Counted from the stretch's first letter, positions 1 to 5,871 are shown. The stretch is 6,678 bases of DNA from Parcubacteria group bacterium CG2_30_45_37 (GCA_001873515.1 MNZH01000054.1:1-6678), one strand, 5' to 3'. Made by a program: numbers and translations. The notes: a model not told the origin generated them from the sequence alone.

Positions 1-414
1 GCCGACCTGGGCAAAACCAAATGGGTGGAAACTTTTGCGGACAAATTTAAAACCGATATTGTGTTTATCCGCAAATCACGCTTGTTCAAAAAAACTAAAG
101 TAACCGATGTAATTGGCCAGGTGGCGGGGAAAAATATTATCATTTATGACGACATGACTCGCACCGGCGGCACCCTAATTCAGGCGGCTCAAGCGTATTT
201 GAAGCTTGGCGCGGTCAAAATTTACGCGGTTTTAAGCCATTTGGCCCTAAATGACGAGACGGTTATAAAAAAATTGGAAAAATCGCCGCTCGCCAAAATA
301 ATCACAACAAATTCTCATCCTATGACCAAGCGCAAATTAGTGAAGCGCTCCAAAAAAATTGTGGTTAAAGATATTTCGCCGGAATTCGTTAAAATTATCA
401 AAAAGCTAATATAA
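1..414 (+). CDS. prs: Ribose-phosphate pyrophosphokinase (PRPP synthetase), C-terminal part
   Basis: The 5' end lies outside the window; 137 residues are visible, open from base 1 to the TAA at 412-414. PRPP synthetase transfers pyrophosphate from ATP to ribose-5-phosphate in the cytoplasm, making PRPP for nucleotide, His and Trp synthesis. The visible part is a type I phosphoribosyltransferase fold. It begins with ADLGKTKWVETFADKF, matching the family's 'PD.GG...A..FA' segment. It continues with IRKSR (residues 23-27), where the family usually has IDKRR, and then the PRPP-binding loop DDMTRTGGT (50-58). The tail with TTNSHPM fits the family's 'VTDTIP' stretch. A GTG at 25 is in frame, but the homology runs upstream of it, so I do not take it as the start. 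The divergent IRKSR and TRTGGT leave open a PRPP synthetase-like paralogue. The gene is followed by a palindrome with no T-run, so no clear terminator is seen. Confidence 0.85.
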   Translation, partial: ADLGKTKWVETFADKFKTDIVFIRKSRLFKKTKVTDVIGQVAGKNIIIYDDMTRTGGTLIQAAQAYLKLGAVKIYAVLSHLALNDETVIKKLEKSPLAKIITTNSHPMTKRKLVKRSKKIVVKDISPEFVKIIKKLI

Positions 415-421
415 AATAAAA

Positions 422-448
422 TCCCCCTAACCCCCTTTGTCAAGGGGG
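422..448. repeat. Palindromic repeat A, copy 1 (prs-murC gap)
   Basis: CCCCCTT (431-437), loop TGTC (438-441) and AAGGGGG (442-448) form a perfect 7-bp stem. The lead-in TCCCCCTAA (422-430) matches the lead-in of the copy inside murC (TCCCCCCAA, 1282-1290), so the repeat unit is about 27 nt rather than just the hairpin. There is no T-run after the stem. A TATAAT box begins on the next base. Confidence 0.85.
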
Positions 449-461
449 TATAATACGAATA
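449..461 (+). promoter_or_regulatory. Putative murC promoter (-10 box), leaderless start
   Basis: A perfect TATAAT lies at 449-454, directly after the repeat. The base 7 nt downstream is the A of the murC ATG (461), so transcription from here would give an mRNA with no 5' leader. No good -35 is present: at 17-bp spacing the hexamer is CCTAAC (426-431), and TTGTCA at 437-442 is only 6 bp from the -10. Promoter activity is inferred from the -10 box and its position. Confidence 0.45.
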
Positions 462-1903
462 TGGATTTTTCTAAAATAAAAAAAATATATCTGGTCGGCG
501 TCAAGGGCGTGGGCCTGACCATGCTGGGCCAATATTTAGCCGCGCAGGGGGTCGAAGTGAGCGGGTCGGACGGGCCGGAAAAATACATGACCGATGAAGT
601 TCTGGAGAAAGCCGGCATTAAAGTTATAGAAAAATTTGACGTGAAAAATCTTCCGGCCGACGCGGACCTGATAATCTATTCCACGGCTTATAGCGCGGCC
701 ACCAACGTTGAAGTGGCCGCGGCCTTGGCCGGAAAAATAAAAACTTTGACTTACGCCCAGGCCCTGGGCGAGGTGTTTAATCAAAAATACGGCATCGCCG
801 TGGTGGGTTCGCACGGTAAAACCACCACCACGGCCTGGCTGGGCTATCTTATGGAAATGTCCGGACTGGCGCCCAACGTGATGGTGGGAGCGCGCGTGCC
901 GCAATTTGACGGCTGTTCGCTAATCGGCAATTCGGATTATTTAGTGATTGAAGCCGATGAATACCAAAACAAACTGGAAAATTACCAGCCCCGCGCCGTA
1001 CTTTTAAACAACATTGATTACGACCACCCGGATTTTTTCCCGACCGAAGCGGATTATAAAGATGTTTTTATTGAATTCATAAAAAAAATTCCGGTTAGGG
1101 GATGGCTGGTGGCCAATTTTGACGACCCGACAATCAGAAAGGTCGCGGCTGTAAATTGCCGCGCCAAAGTTATTACTTACGCCATCAATGAGGCGGCCAA
1201 TTACGTGGCCTACGGCCTGAAAAGCGACGGGCAAAAGCAATATTTTAAAGTTAAATTCGGAGTGGAAGATGAAGATGAAAATCCCCCCAACCCCCCTTTA
1301 TCAAGGGGGGAAGAGCTAGGCGATTTTTCCATTCAGCTTATGGGCAAGCATAATATTTTAAACGCTTTGGCCGTGATTGCCGCCGGCATTGAACTGAACA
1401 TTGAATTATTTAAAATCAGAAAATATCTGGAAGAGTTCAGCGGCCCGGCGCGCCGTTTGCAAGTGCTCGGGGAATTTAAGGGCGCGACCATCATCGACGA
1501 TTACGCCCATCATCCGACCGAAATCAGAGCCACCATTGCCGCTCTGCGCCAAAGATACGGCCAAAGGAAATTAATCGTGGCCTTTCATCCGCATACTTTT
1601 TCCCGCACCAAGGTTTTGTTCAACGACTTCGTCAAGAGCTTCGGCGGCGTTGACGAGCTGATTATTTTAAACATTTACGGCTCGGCGCGGGAACAGCCAG
1701 CCTTGCCAGACGCGAGTCTAGGCGGGCAAGGCGGAGTCAGTAGTCAGGAACTAGTGGAAAAGATAGGTGGTAACACAAAATATATTCCAAGCCTGATGGA
1801 CTGCGAAAAATATTTGCGCGAACATGCGGAGCGCAATGACGTGGTCGTGCTGATGGGCGCCGGCGATATTTTCCGGGTGGGGGAGAATTTGGTTAGAAAA
1901 TAA
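461..1903 (+). CDS. murC: UDP-N-acetylmuramate--L-alanine ligase MurC
   Basis: MurC attaches L-alanine to UDP-MurNAc using ATP, the first amino-acid step of peptidoglycan precursor synthesis in the cytoplasm. It has 480 residues and three Mur ligase domains. The N-terminal Rossmann domain carries GVKGVGLTMLG (near residues 13-23). The central ATPase domain has the P-loop GSHGKTTTT (116-124), EADE (164-167) and NNIDYDH (183-189), then GKHNILNAL. The C-terminal domain has DDYAHHPTEI, FHPHTFSRT and GAGDI. An in-frame TTG at 437 would put repeat sequence into the protein, so ATG 461, which starts the homology, is preferred. Two segments look inserted: residues about 274-284 (NPPNPPLSRGE), translated from repeat A just before the GKHN motif, and about 413-424 (PALPDASLGGQG), translated from another palindrome between the usual 'AREQ' and 'GVSS' segments. 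Both fall between conserved motifs, so the enzyme is probably active. Mpl is the main alternative; the overall form and place beside mreD/mrdA favour MurC. Confidence 0.95.
   Translation: MDFSKIKKIYLVGVKGVGLTMLGQYLAAQGVEVSGSDGPEKYMTDEVLEKAGIKVIEKFDVKNLPADADLIIYSTAYSAATNVEVAAALAGKIKTLTYAQALGEVFNQKYGIAVVGSHGKTTTTAWLGYLMEMSGLAPNVMVGARVPQFDGCSLIGNSDYLVIEADEYQNKLENYQPRAVLLNNIDYDHPDFFPTEADYKDVFIEFIKKIPVRGWLVANFDDPTIRKVAAVNCRAKVITYAINEAANYVAYGLKSDGQKQYFKVKFGVEDEDENPPNPPLSRGEELGDFSIQLMGKHNILNALAVIAAGIELNIELFKIRKYLEEFSGPARRLQVLGEFKGATIIDDYAHHPTEIRATIAALRQRYGQRKLIVAFHPHTFSRTKVLFNDFVKSFGGVDELIILNIYGSAREQPALPDASLGGQGGVSSQELVEKIGGNTKYIPSLMDCEKYLREHAERNDVVVLMGAGDIFRVGENLVRK
1280..1310. repeat. Palindromic repeat A, copy 2 (in frame in murC)
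   Basis: CCCCCCTT (1291-1298), loop TATC and AAGGGGGG (1303-1310) make a perfect 8-bp stem inside the murC frame, translated as NPPNPPLSRG(E). The core CCCCCTTTATCAAGGGGG (1292-1309) is the exact reverse complement of the copy downstream of mrdA. Confidence 0.9.
1697..1736. repeat. Palindromic repeat B (in frame in murC)
   Basis: CCTTGCC (1701-1707) pairs with GGCAAGG (1725-1731). Inside it, AGAC (1708-1711) pairs with GTCT (1716-1719) around a GCGA tetraloop, leaving AGGCG unpaired on the 3' side. It is translated in frame as PALPDASLGGQGG, a stretch with no counterpart I know in MurC. It ends in AGGCGGAG (1729-1736), also found at the edge of the palindrome in mrdA. Confidence 0.7.
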
Positions 1904-1907
1904 TATT

Positions 1908-2675
1908 ATGGCTGAAAAAGAGTTAAAATTTAAATTGGACAAAAAACCCATTAAGCTGCGCCAGTTTTGGTCAAGGCTCTGGAGTTTGATCGTGCCGTCG
2001 CGCCAGCAAATTATTTATGTGTTGGTTTTGGTCGTGGCTTATGAAATATTTAAGTTTGTCGGCCCGTATTTGCTTAAACGGATTATTGATTTGATTACCA
2101 GTTTTAAGCCAGAATACATCAACGACATCTTGATTTTTATCGCCCTGATTTTAGTTTTTGATTTGGTGGTGGCCCTAATTGATTATTTCGCCGACAAAGC
2201 GATTTTTAAGATATTAACCGAAGTGGAAAAGTACCTGTCGGTCAACGCCCAGACCAAGATGGTGAGATTGGGTTTGAGTTATCACGAAAGAGAAAACACC
2301 GGCAATAAAATATTTAAAATTCAGCGCGGCATTGATAAAATAATTGATTTATTGGGCAATTCGTTTTGGGAGGTTGGCCCGACCATCGTCCAGGTAATCC
2401 TCACCGCCCTGATTATGTTTTTCGTGGACTGGCGTTTTGGCTTGATTTTCGCTTTGTTCGTGCCGCTGTTCGCCTGGCTGACGGCTAAACTTAATTTGGA
2501 AATCGCCCCCTTGCGCAAATACCGGCATGACCAGTACGAAGCAGCGGCCGGCAAGATGGCCCAGACGATTATCAATATCAATACGGTAAAATCATTCGTT
2601 CAGGAAGACCGGGAAATAAAAGAGTTCGGCAAAATCAAGCAAGCCACCAAGCAGGTGGCTTTGGGTGTTGCTTGA
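1908..2675 (+). CDS. ABC exporter, N-terminal membrane part (fragment of a broken gene)
   Basis: The 255 residues match the first half of an MsbA/Sav1866-type ABC exporter, a membrane protein that moves lipids, peptides or drugs outward using ATP. Membrane helices are seen at about 34-56, 73-93, 156-173 and 176-194. Family segments include YHERENTGNK (125-134), in the place of the usual 'FHE...TGEL', and NTVKSFVQEDREIKEF (225-240) of the second intracellular loop. After ATKQVALGVA the frame stops at TGA (2673-2675). Helices 5 and 6, the linker and the start of the ATPase domain are missing. The rest of the ATPase follows at 2665-3225 in a +1 frame, so 1908-3225 is best read as one gene with an internal deletion. 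Start ATG 1908 lies 4 bases after the murC stop; no Shine-Dalgarno is seen. The substrate cannot be told. The product is unlikely to transport anything. Confidence 0.85.
   Translation: MAEKELKFKLDKKPIKLRQFWSRLWSLIVPSRQQIIYVLVLVVAYEIFKFVGPYLLKRIIDLITSFKPEYINDILIFIALILVFDLVVALIDYFADKAIFKILTEVEKYLSVNAQTKMVRLGLSYHERENTGNKIFKIQRGIDKIIDLLGNSFWEVGPTIVQVILTALIMFFVDWRFGLIFALFVPLFAWLTAKLNLEIAPLRKYRHDQYEAAAGKMAQTIININTVKSFVQEDREIKEFGKIKQATKQVALGVA
2636..2674. repeat. Inverted repeat at the break in the ABC gene
   Basis: AAGCCACC (2641-2648) and GGTGGCTT (2654-2661) form a perfect 8-bp stem with loop AAGCA. An outer pair, CAAGCAA (2636-2642) and TTGCTTG (2668-2674), can flank a 6-bp inner stem, GCCACC/GGTGGC, with an asymmetric bulge. 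The switch from the membrane-domain frame to the ATPase frame falls at about 2661-2668, inside this structure. Whether the hairpin caused the break or is incidental cannot be told. Confidence 0.6.
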
Positions 2676-3225
2676 CGATAAGCCATTGGCCGAATACGAT
2701 TTATACAGTTTTAGAAAGTTTATTGCCATCGTGCCGCAGGACGTGGAAATTTTTAACACCAGCGTCAAAGACAATATCGCTTACGCCCGGCCGGGCGCGA
2801 GTTTTAAGGAAATTGCCGCCGCGGCTAAAATCGCCAACGCCGAGGAATTTATCGCCAAGCTGGCGCAGGGCTATGAGACGTTGGTCGGGGAGCGAGGCAT
2901 CAAACTTTCCGGCGGCCAGCGGCAGCGCTTGGGCATTGCCCGGGCGGTTTTAGCCAATCCGAAAATTTTGATTTTTGACGAGGCCACCTCCAATCTTGAT
3001 TCAGCCAGCGAAAAATTAATTCAGGAAGCTTTAAGTAAAATCAGCAAAGACCGGACGGTCATCGTAATCGCCCATCGTTTGAGCACCATTCAAAAAGCGG
3101 ATAAAATCATCGTTTTAGAAGACGGCCAGGTGGCGGAACAAGGCAGCCGCTTAGAGCTGGCCAGAATGAGCGGCGGCTTATATAATAAGTTGTTAAATCT
3201 CCAGCGAATGGGCGATATTAAATAA
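2665..3225 (+). CDS. ABC exporter ATPase domain lacking Walker A (fragment of a broken gene)
   Basis: This is the 3' part of the ABC exporter begun at 1908, 186 residues if read from GTG 2665. It opens with LLDDKPLAEYDLYSFRKFI, the segment that normally follows Walker A ('I.LDG.D'). Then come the Q-loop IVPQD (Q25), the signature LSGGQ (81-85), Walker B ILIFDE (101-106), the D-loop SNLDSAS and the H-switch histidine (H137, IAHRLST). The P-loop that binds ATP phosphates is absent, so alone it should not hydrolyse ATP. The two pieces total 441 residues against roughly 580-600 for intact family members, so about 150-170 residues, some 450-510 bases, appear lost. The conserved motifs and frame are otherwise clean, which suggests a recent deletion or an assembly error, not an old pseudogene. 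GTG 2665 is only the first possible start; nothing shows it is used. The stop lies 8 bases before mreD. Confidence 0.8.
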   Translation: MLLDDKPLAEYDLYSFRKFIAIVPQDVEIFNTSVKDNIAYARPGASFKEIAAAAKIANAEEFIAKLAQGYETLVGERGIKLSGGQRQRLGIARAVLANPKILIFDEATSNLDSASEKLIQEALSKISKDRTVIVIAHRLSTIQKADKIIVLEDGQVAEQGSRLELARMSGGLYNKLLNLQRMGDIK

Positions 3226-3233
3226 CGCGAATT

Positions 3234-3764
3234 ATGATAGCCAAGTTAATAACTAACATTATACTTATAATTAGTTTGGCGTTAGTTCAGGTTGCCTTTA
3301 TCAGCGGACTAACCGGCTGGCTTAATAATCTGAATTTGCTGTTGGTGGTTTTATTATTTATTTTGGGTTTCGCCAATTTGGATTTGGCGCTGGCTTGGGC
3401 GCTTGGCTTGGGACTGGCGTTGGAATTATTTTCTTTTTTGCCTTTCGGCGCTTATCTGGCGAGCTTAGCGCTCACGGTTGTCGCCGCCAATTTTTTATTA
3501 GATTATTTTTTTACCAATCGTTCGCTTTATTCCTTTTTAGCGCTCACCGGTTTGGCCACGGCGATTTATGAATTAATTATTTACGCCATGGTTTTTATTT
3601 TGGCCGAAATCAGCCCGGGTGAATTTTCGCCGAGCGGCGATTTTTTAGCCGCCAGCTTTAAGCAAATCGGCCTGAATCTTTTAGGCACGCTGTTAATTTT
3701 TTACATTATTCATTTTTTGTTAAGAAATTTTAAGCCGGTTTTTCTGGTAAAAAATAAATCATGA
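3234..3764 (+). CDS. mreD: MreD-like rod-shape membrane protein
   Basis: A 176-residue, very hydrophobic protein with about five or six membrane segments: near residues 8-24, 33-50, 51-68, 74-93, 97-125 (possibly two) and 143-164. MreD is an integral membrane part of the elongation complex that directs side-wall peptidoglycan synthesis. The segment LELFSFLPFGAYLASLAL (63-80) has the form of the MreD core 'GL..D.LS..PLG...L'. The length is in the family's usual range of about 160-180. Strong support comes from position: its TGA overlaps the mrdA ATG in ATGA (3761-3764), and mreD-mrdA is a classic pair. mreB and mreC, usually just upstream, are not in the window; the broken ABC gene stands there instead. 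ATG 3234 has no visible Shine-Dalgarno. MreD sequences diverge strongly, so the name rests on context as well as sequence. Confidence 0.75.
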   Translation: MIAKLITNIILIISLALVQVAFISGLTGWLNNLNLLLVVLLFILGFANLDLALAWALGLGLALELFSFLPFGAYLASLALTVVAANFLLDYFFTNRSLYSFLALTGLATAIYELIIYAMVFILAEISPGEFSPSGDFLAASFKQIGLNLLGTLLIFYIIHFLLRNFKPVFLVKNKS

Positions 3765-5716
3765 TTTTTCTTAAAAGACAATTTAAAAAAAACGACCCGT
3801 TTATTATTCAGGAGGGCAGCGTCAGGTCGGGAAAATTAAGCCGGCACGCTGGCGCCGACTGGCTGGAGCAGTCGGCGCTACTCGGTCAGCCAGGCGGAGA
3901 AACCGTGGGCAAAAGTTTTGCCGTCGGCAAAGTAACCATGATAAGTTTAGTTCTGCTCCTATTGTTCGGCGTGGCCATCGGCCGCGCCGCCTGGCTGCAG
4001 CTGGTTAAGGGTGATTATTATTACGATTTGGCCGAGGGCAACCGCATTAGAGTGGAGCGGCTGGAAGCCAAACGGGGCGTGATTTACGACCGGACCGGCC
4101 GGCCCTTAGTCAGAAATTCGGCCAATTTTTTATTGTATTTTATCCCGGCCGATTTACCTAAAGACCAGGCGGCGCGAGCCGAGATAATCCGGCGCGTGAG
4201 CGAGAATCTGCCGGACCTGGCGCCGGCGGCGATTGAGGCTTTATTGGCCGAAATCAAACCAGGCTCGCTTGACGCCTATCAGCCGCTTTTTATTGCCGAC
4301 AATCTTGATTATGAAAAAGCTTTAAAGCTTTATTTGGAGCAAGACAACCTGCCGGGCGTGGTTTTAACCAATAAAACCAGGCGGGAGTATGATTTATACA
4401 GTTTGTCGCTGTCGCACCTTTTGGGTTATACCGGGAAAATCAGCCAAGCCGAGCTGGTTAAATTCGGCAAAGAATATTTGCCGATTGATTACATCGGTAA
4501 AACCGGAGTGGAAAATTTTTGGGAAAACGAAATGAAAGGCATTAACGGCAAAAAACAGATTGAAGTCGACGTTTTAGGCAAGGAGAAAAAAATTATCAAC
4601 CAGGAGGCGGGCGAAGACGGGCATAATTTGGTTTTGTCGCTTGATACTCTACTGCAAAAAAAAATGGAAGAGTCCTTAGCGAGTGGATTAAAAAAGCTCC
4701 GTTTGAATAAAGCCTGCGCCATTGCCTTAAATCCGAATAACGGCGAAATTTTGGCCATGGTGAGCTTGCCGTCGTTTAACAATAACGATTTTGCGCACGG
4801 CCTGACGGTTAGTGAGTACCAAAAAATTGCCGGCCATCCGGACCAGCCCATGTTTAACCGTTGTATTGCCGGCGAGTACCCGTCCGGCTCAACCATCAAG
4901 CCGGTGGTGGCGGCGGCGGCTTTGGCGGAAGGGATTATTAATGAGAATACCAGCTTCTTAAGTACCGGTGGAATTAAAATTGACCAGTGGTTTTTCCCGG
5001 ACTGGAAAGCCGGCGGCCATGGCTTAGCCAGCGTTAGGCGGGCGCTGGCCGAATCCATTAATACTTTTTTCTATTATATCGGCGGCGGTTATCAGGATTT
5101 TAAAGGCTTGGGCCTTGATTTAATGACCAAATATGAGCGACTGTTCGGCTTGGACGCGCAAACCGGCGTTGATTTGCCCGGCGAAGCCTCGGGCTTTTTG
5201 CCCTCGGCCGGATGGAAAGAAAAAACCAAGGGCGAAAAGTGGTATATCGGCGACACTTATCATCTGGCCATCGGCCAAGGCGATATTCTGGTAACGCCGC
5301 TTCAGGTGGCGGACTATACGGCCGTGTTCGCCAACGGCGGCTCGCTTTACCGGCCGCATTTAATCAAGCAGGTTTTGGATAGCCAAGACAAGCTGATGGT
5401 TGAAGCCGACGCTAAGCCGATTAGAAGCAATGTCGTTAGCGCCAAAACCATTGAAATCGTGCGGGCCGGCTTGCGCCAAGCCGTGACCAGCGGCTCGGCG
5501 GTGAGCCTAAACGAACTGGCGGTGCCGGTGGCCGGTAAGACCGGCACGGCGCAATGGTCAACCACTAAAGCCCCGCACGCCTGGTTCACCGGCTTCGCGC
5601 CTTATAACCAGCCGGAAATCGTCATTACCATTTTAATTGAGCAGGGCGGCGAAGGCTCGGCTGCGGCCGTGCCCGTGGCCAAGGAAGTGCTGGATTGGTG
5701 GTTTAGCAAGCATTGA
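3761..5716 (+). CDS. mrdA: Penicillin-binding protein 2 (peptidoglycan D,D-transpeptidase MrdA)
   Basis: This is a class B PBP of 651 residues that cross-links peptidoglycan during cell elongation, anchored in the membrane with its catalytic domain outside. A cytoplasmic tail (1-57) leads to one membrane helix (about 58-78). The dimerisation domain follows, with KRGVIYDRTGRPL (104-116) and IGKTGVE (245-251). The transpeptidase domain has all three active-site motifs: S377-T-I-K380 in YPSGSTIKP, S432-I-N434, and K593-T-G595 in AGKTGTAQ. Typical sizes are 600-650. ATG 3761 overlaps the mreD stop by four bases, which suggests coupled translation and supports this start. Residues about 30-46 (AGADWLEQSALLGQPGG) are translated from a palindromic repeat in the tail and look inserted. 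FtsI/PBP3 is the main alternative; the mreD neighbour and the motif set favour PBP2. The stop TGA (5714-5716) lies two bases before a terminator-like hairpin. Confidence 0.93.
   Translation: MIFLKRQFKKNDPFIIQEGSVRSGKLSRHAGADWLEQSALLGQPGGETVGKSFAVGKVTMISLVLLLLFGVAIGRAAWLQLVKGDYYYDLAEGNRIRVERLEAKRGVIYDRTGRPLVRNSANFLLYFIPADLPKDQAARAEIIRRVSENLPDLAPAAIEALLAEIKPGSLDAYQPLFIADNLDYEKALKLYLEQDNLPGVVLTNKTRREYDLYSLSLSHLLGYTGKISQAELVKFGKEYLPIDYIGKTGVENFWENEMKGINGKKQIEVDVLGKEKKIINQEAGEDGHNLVLSLDTLLQKKMEESLASGLKKLRLNKACAIALNPNNGEILAMVSLPSFNNNDFAHGLTVSEYQKIAGHPDQPMFNRCIAGEYPSGSTIKPVVAAAALAEGIINENTSFLSTGGIKIDQWFFPDWKAGGHGLASVRRALAESINTFFYYIGGGYQDFKGLGLDLMTKYERLFGLDAQTGVDLPGEASGFLPSAGWKEKTKGEKWYIGDTYHLAIGQGDILVTPLQVADYTAVFANGGSLYRPHLIKQVLDSQDKLMVEADAKPIRSNVVSAKTIEIVRAGLRQAVTSGSAVSLNELAVPVAGKTGTAQWSTTKAPHAWFTGFAPYNQPEIVITILIEQGGEGSAAAVPVAKEVLDWWFSKH
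3848..3899. repeat. Palindromic repeat C (in frame in mrdA)
   Basis: GCGCCGACTG (3852-3861) and CAGTCGGCGC (3869-3878) are perfect 10-bp inverted arms around the loop GCTGGAG. An outer CTGG/CCAG pair (3849-3852 with 3889-3892) can extend it. It is translated in the cytoplasmic tail of PBP2. The 3' edge AGGCGGAG (3892-3899) is shared with repeat B in murC, and GGC-GGA is read in the same phase in both genes. Confidence 0.75.
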
Positions 5717-5741
5717 AACCCCCTTGATAAAGGGGGCTTTT
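5716..5741 (+). terminator. Terminator-like hairpin after mrdA (repeat A, copy 3, inverted)
   Basis: CCCCCTT (5719-5725), loop GATA and AAGGGGG (5730-5736) form a 7-bp stem, followed by C and TTTT (5738-5741). AAA just upstream (5716-5718) can lengthen the pairing with the T-run across one unpaired C. The position right after the mrdA stop and the T-run suit a Rho-independent terminator, though the run is short. The stem-loop is the reverse complement of the repeat inside murC. Confidence 0.65.
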
Positions 5742-5801
5742 AGCACTCTCTTGACCCCGTACGCTCGCAGGGCTCGCTACGGGGCAGGCAAGAGCGCTTT
5801 T
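5740..5801. repeat. Long imperfect hairpin (repeat D) with CIRCE-like arms
   Basis: CCCCGTA (5755-5761) pairs with TACGGGG (5778-5784). Further out CTCTTG (5748-5753) pairs with CAAGAG (5789-5794), and AGC (5742-5744) with GCT (5796-5798). The left edge TTAGCACTC (5740-5748) is identical to a CIRCE left arm. The right edge GAGCGCTTT (5792-5800) matches the CIRCE right arm GAGTGCTAA at 6 of 9 bases. TTTT at 5798-5801 could make it a second weak terminator. Confidence 0.6.
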
Positions 5802-5813
5802 CTGATATGTAAA

Positions 5814-5840
5814 TTAGCACTCTTGACAGGAGAGTGCTAA
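5814..5840. promoter_or_regulatory. CIRCE operator (HrcA binding site)
   Basis: TTAGCACTC (5814-5822), a 9-base spacer and GAGTGCTAA (5832-5840) match the CIRCE consensus TTAGCACTC-N9-GAGTGCTAA at every arm base. CIRCE is the operator bound by HrcA; heat shock draws HrcA away from it and relieves repression. Here it lies 31 bases upstream of hrcA itself, so autoregulation is expected. Confidence 0.97.
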
Positions 5841-5857
5841 TTGGTGTAATATGAAAA
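5823..5857 (+). promoter_or_regulatory. hrcA promoter overlapping CIRCE
   Basis: A perfect -35 TTGACA (5823-5828) sits in the CIRCE spacer. After 16 bp comes the -10 TGTAAT (5845-5850), 5 of 6 to consensus. Transcription would start near 5857, leaving a leader of about 15 nt. HrcA bound at CIRCE would cover the -35 box and most of the spacer, which explains repression by occlusion. The site is read from sequence only. Confidence 0.85.
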
Positions 5858-5871
5858 TATAGTGAAATTTT

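Noticed and set aside
437..442. TTGTCA as the -35 box of the murC promoter
   Set aside because: It is only 6 bp from TATAAT, far from the needed 16-18, and is part of the repeat loop and stem.
437..460. TTG start for murC, adding eight residues (MSRGYNTN)
   Set aside because: The extension is translated repeat and -10 box sequence; MurC homology begins at ATG 461.
536..904. 122-residue open frame on the - strand inside murC
   Set aside because: It is a shadow of the conserved murC frame, with His/Gly-rich composition typical of reverse-strand artefacts.
2661..2675. Programmed +1 frameshift joining the two ABC pieces
   Set aside because: A frameshift could not restore helices 5-6 and Walker A, which are absent from all frames here.
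4489..5058. 189-residue open frame on the - strand inside mrdA
   Set aside because: It is antisense to the well-conserved transpeptidase domain and shows no recognisable motif.
3762..5716. Recoding of TGA as glycine or tryptophan
   Set aside because: TGA ends mreD and mrdA at sites expected from protein length and from the next gene or terminator.
422..5741. CRISPR array
   Set aside because: The three repeat copies are kilobases apart, in both orientations, without regular spacers or cas genes.
5637..5840. 67-residue + strand frame across the end of mrdA and the CIRCE site
   Set aside because: It overlaps the mrdA end out of frame and runs through hairpins and the operator; no protein family is recognised.
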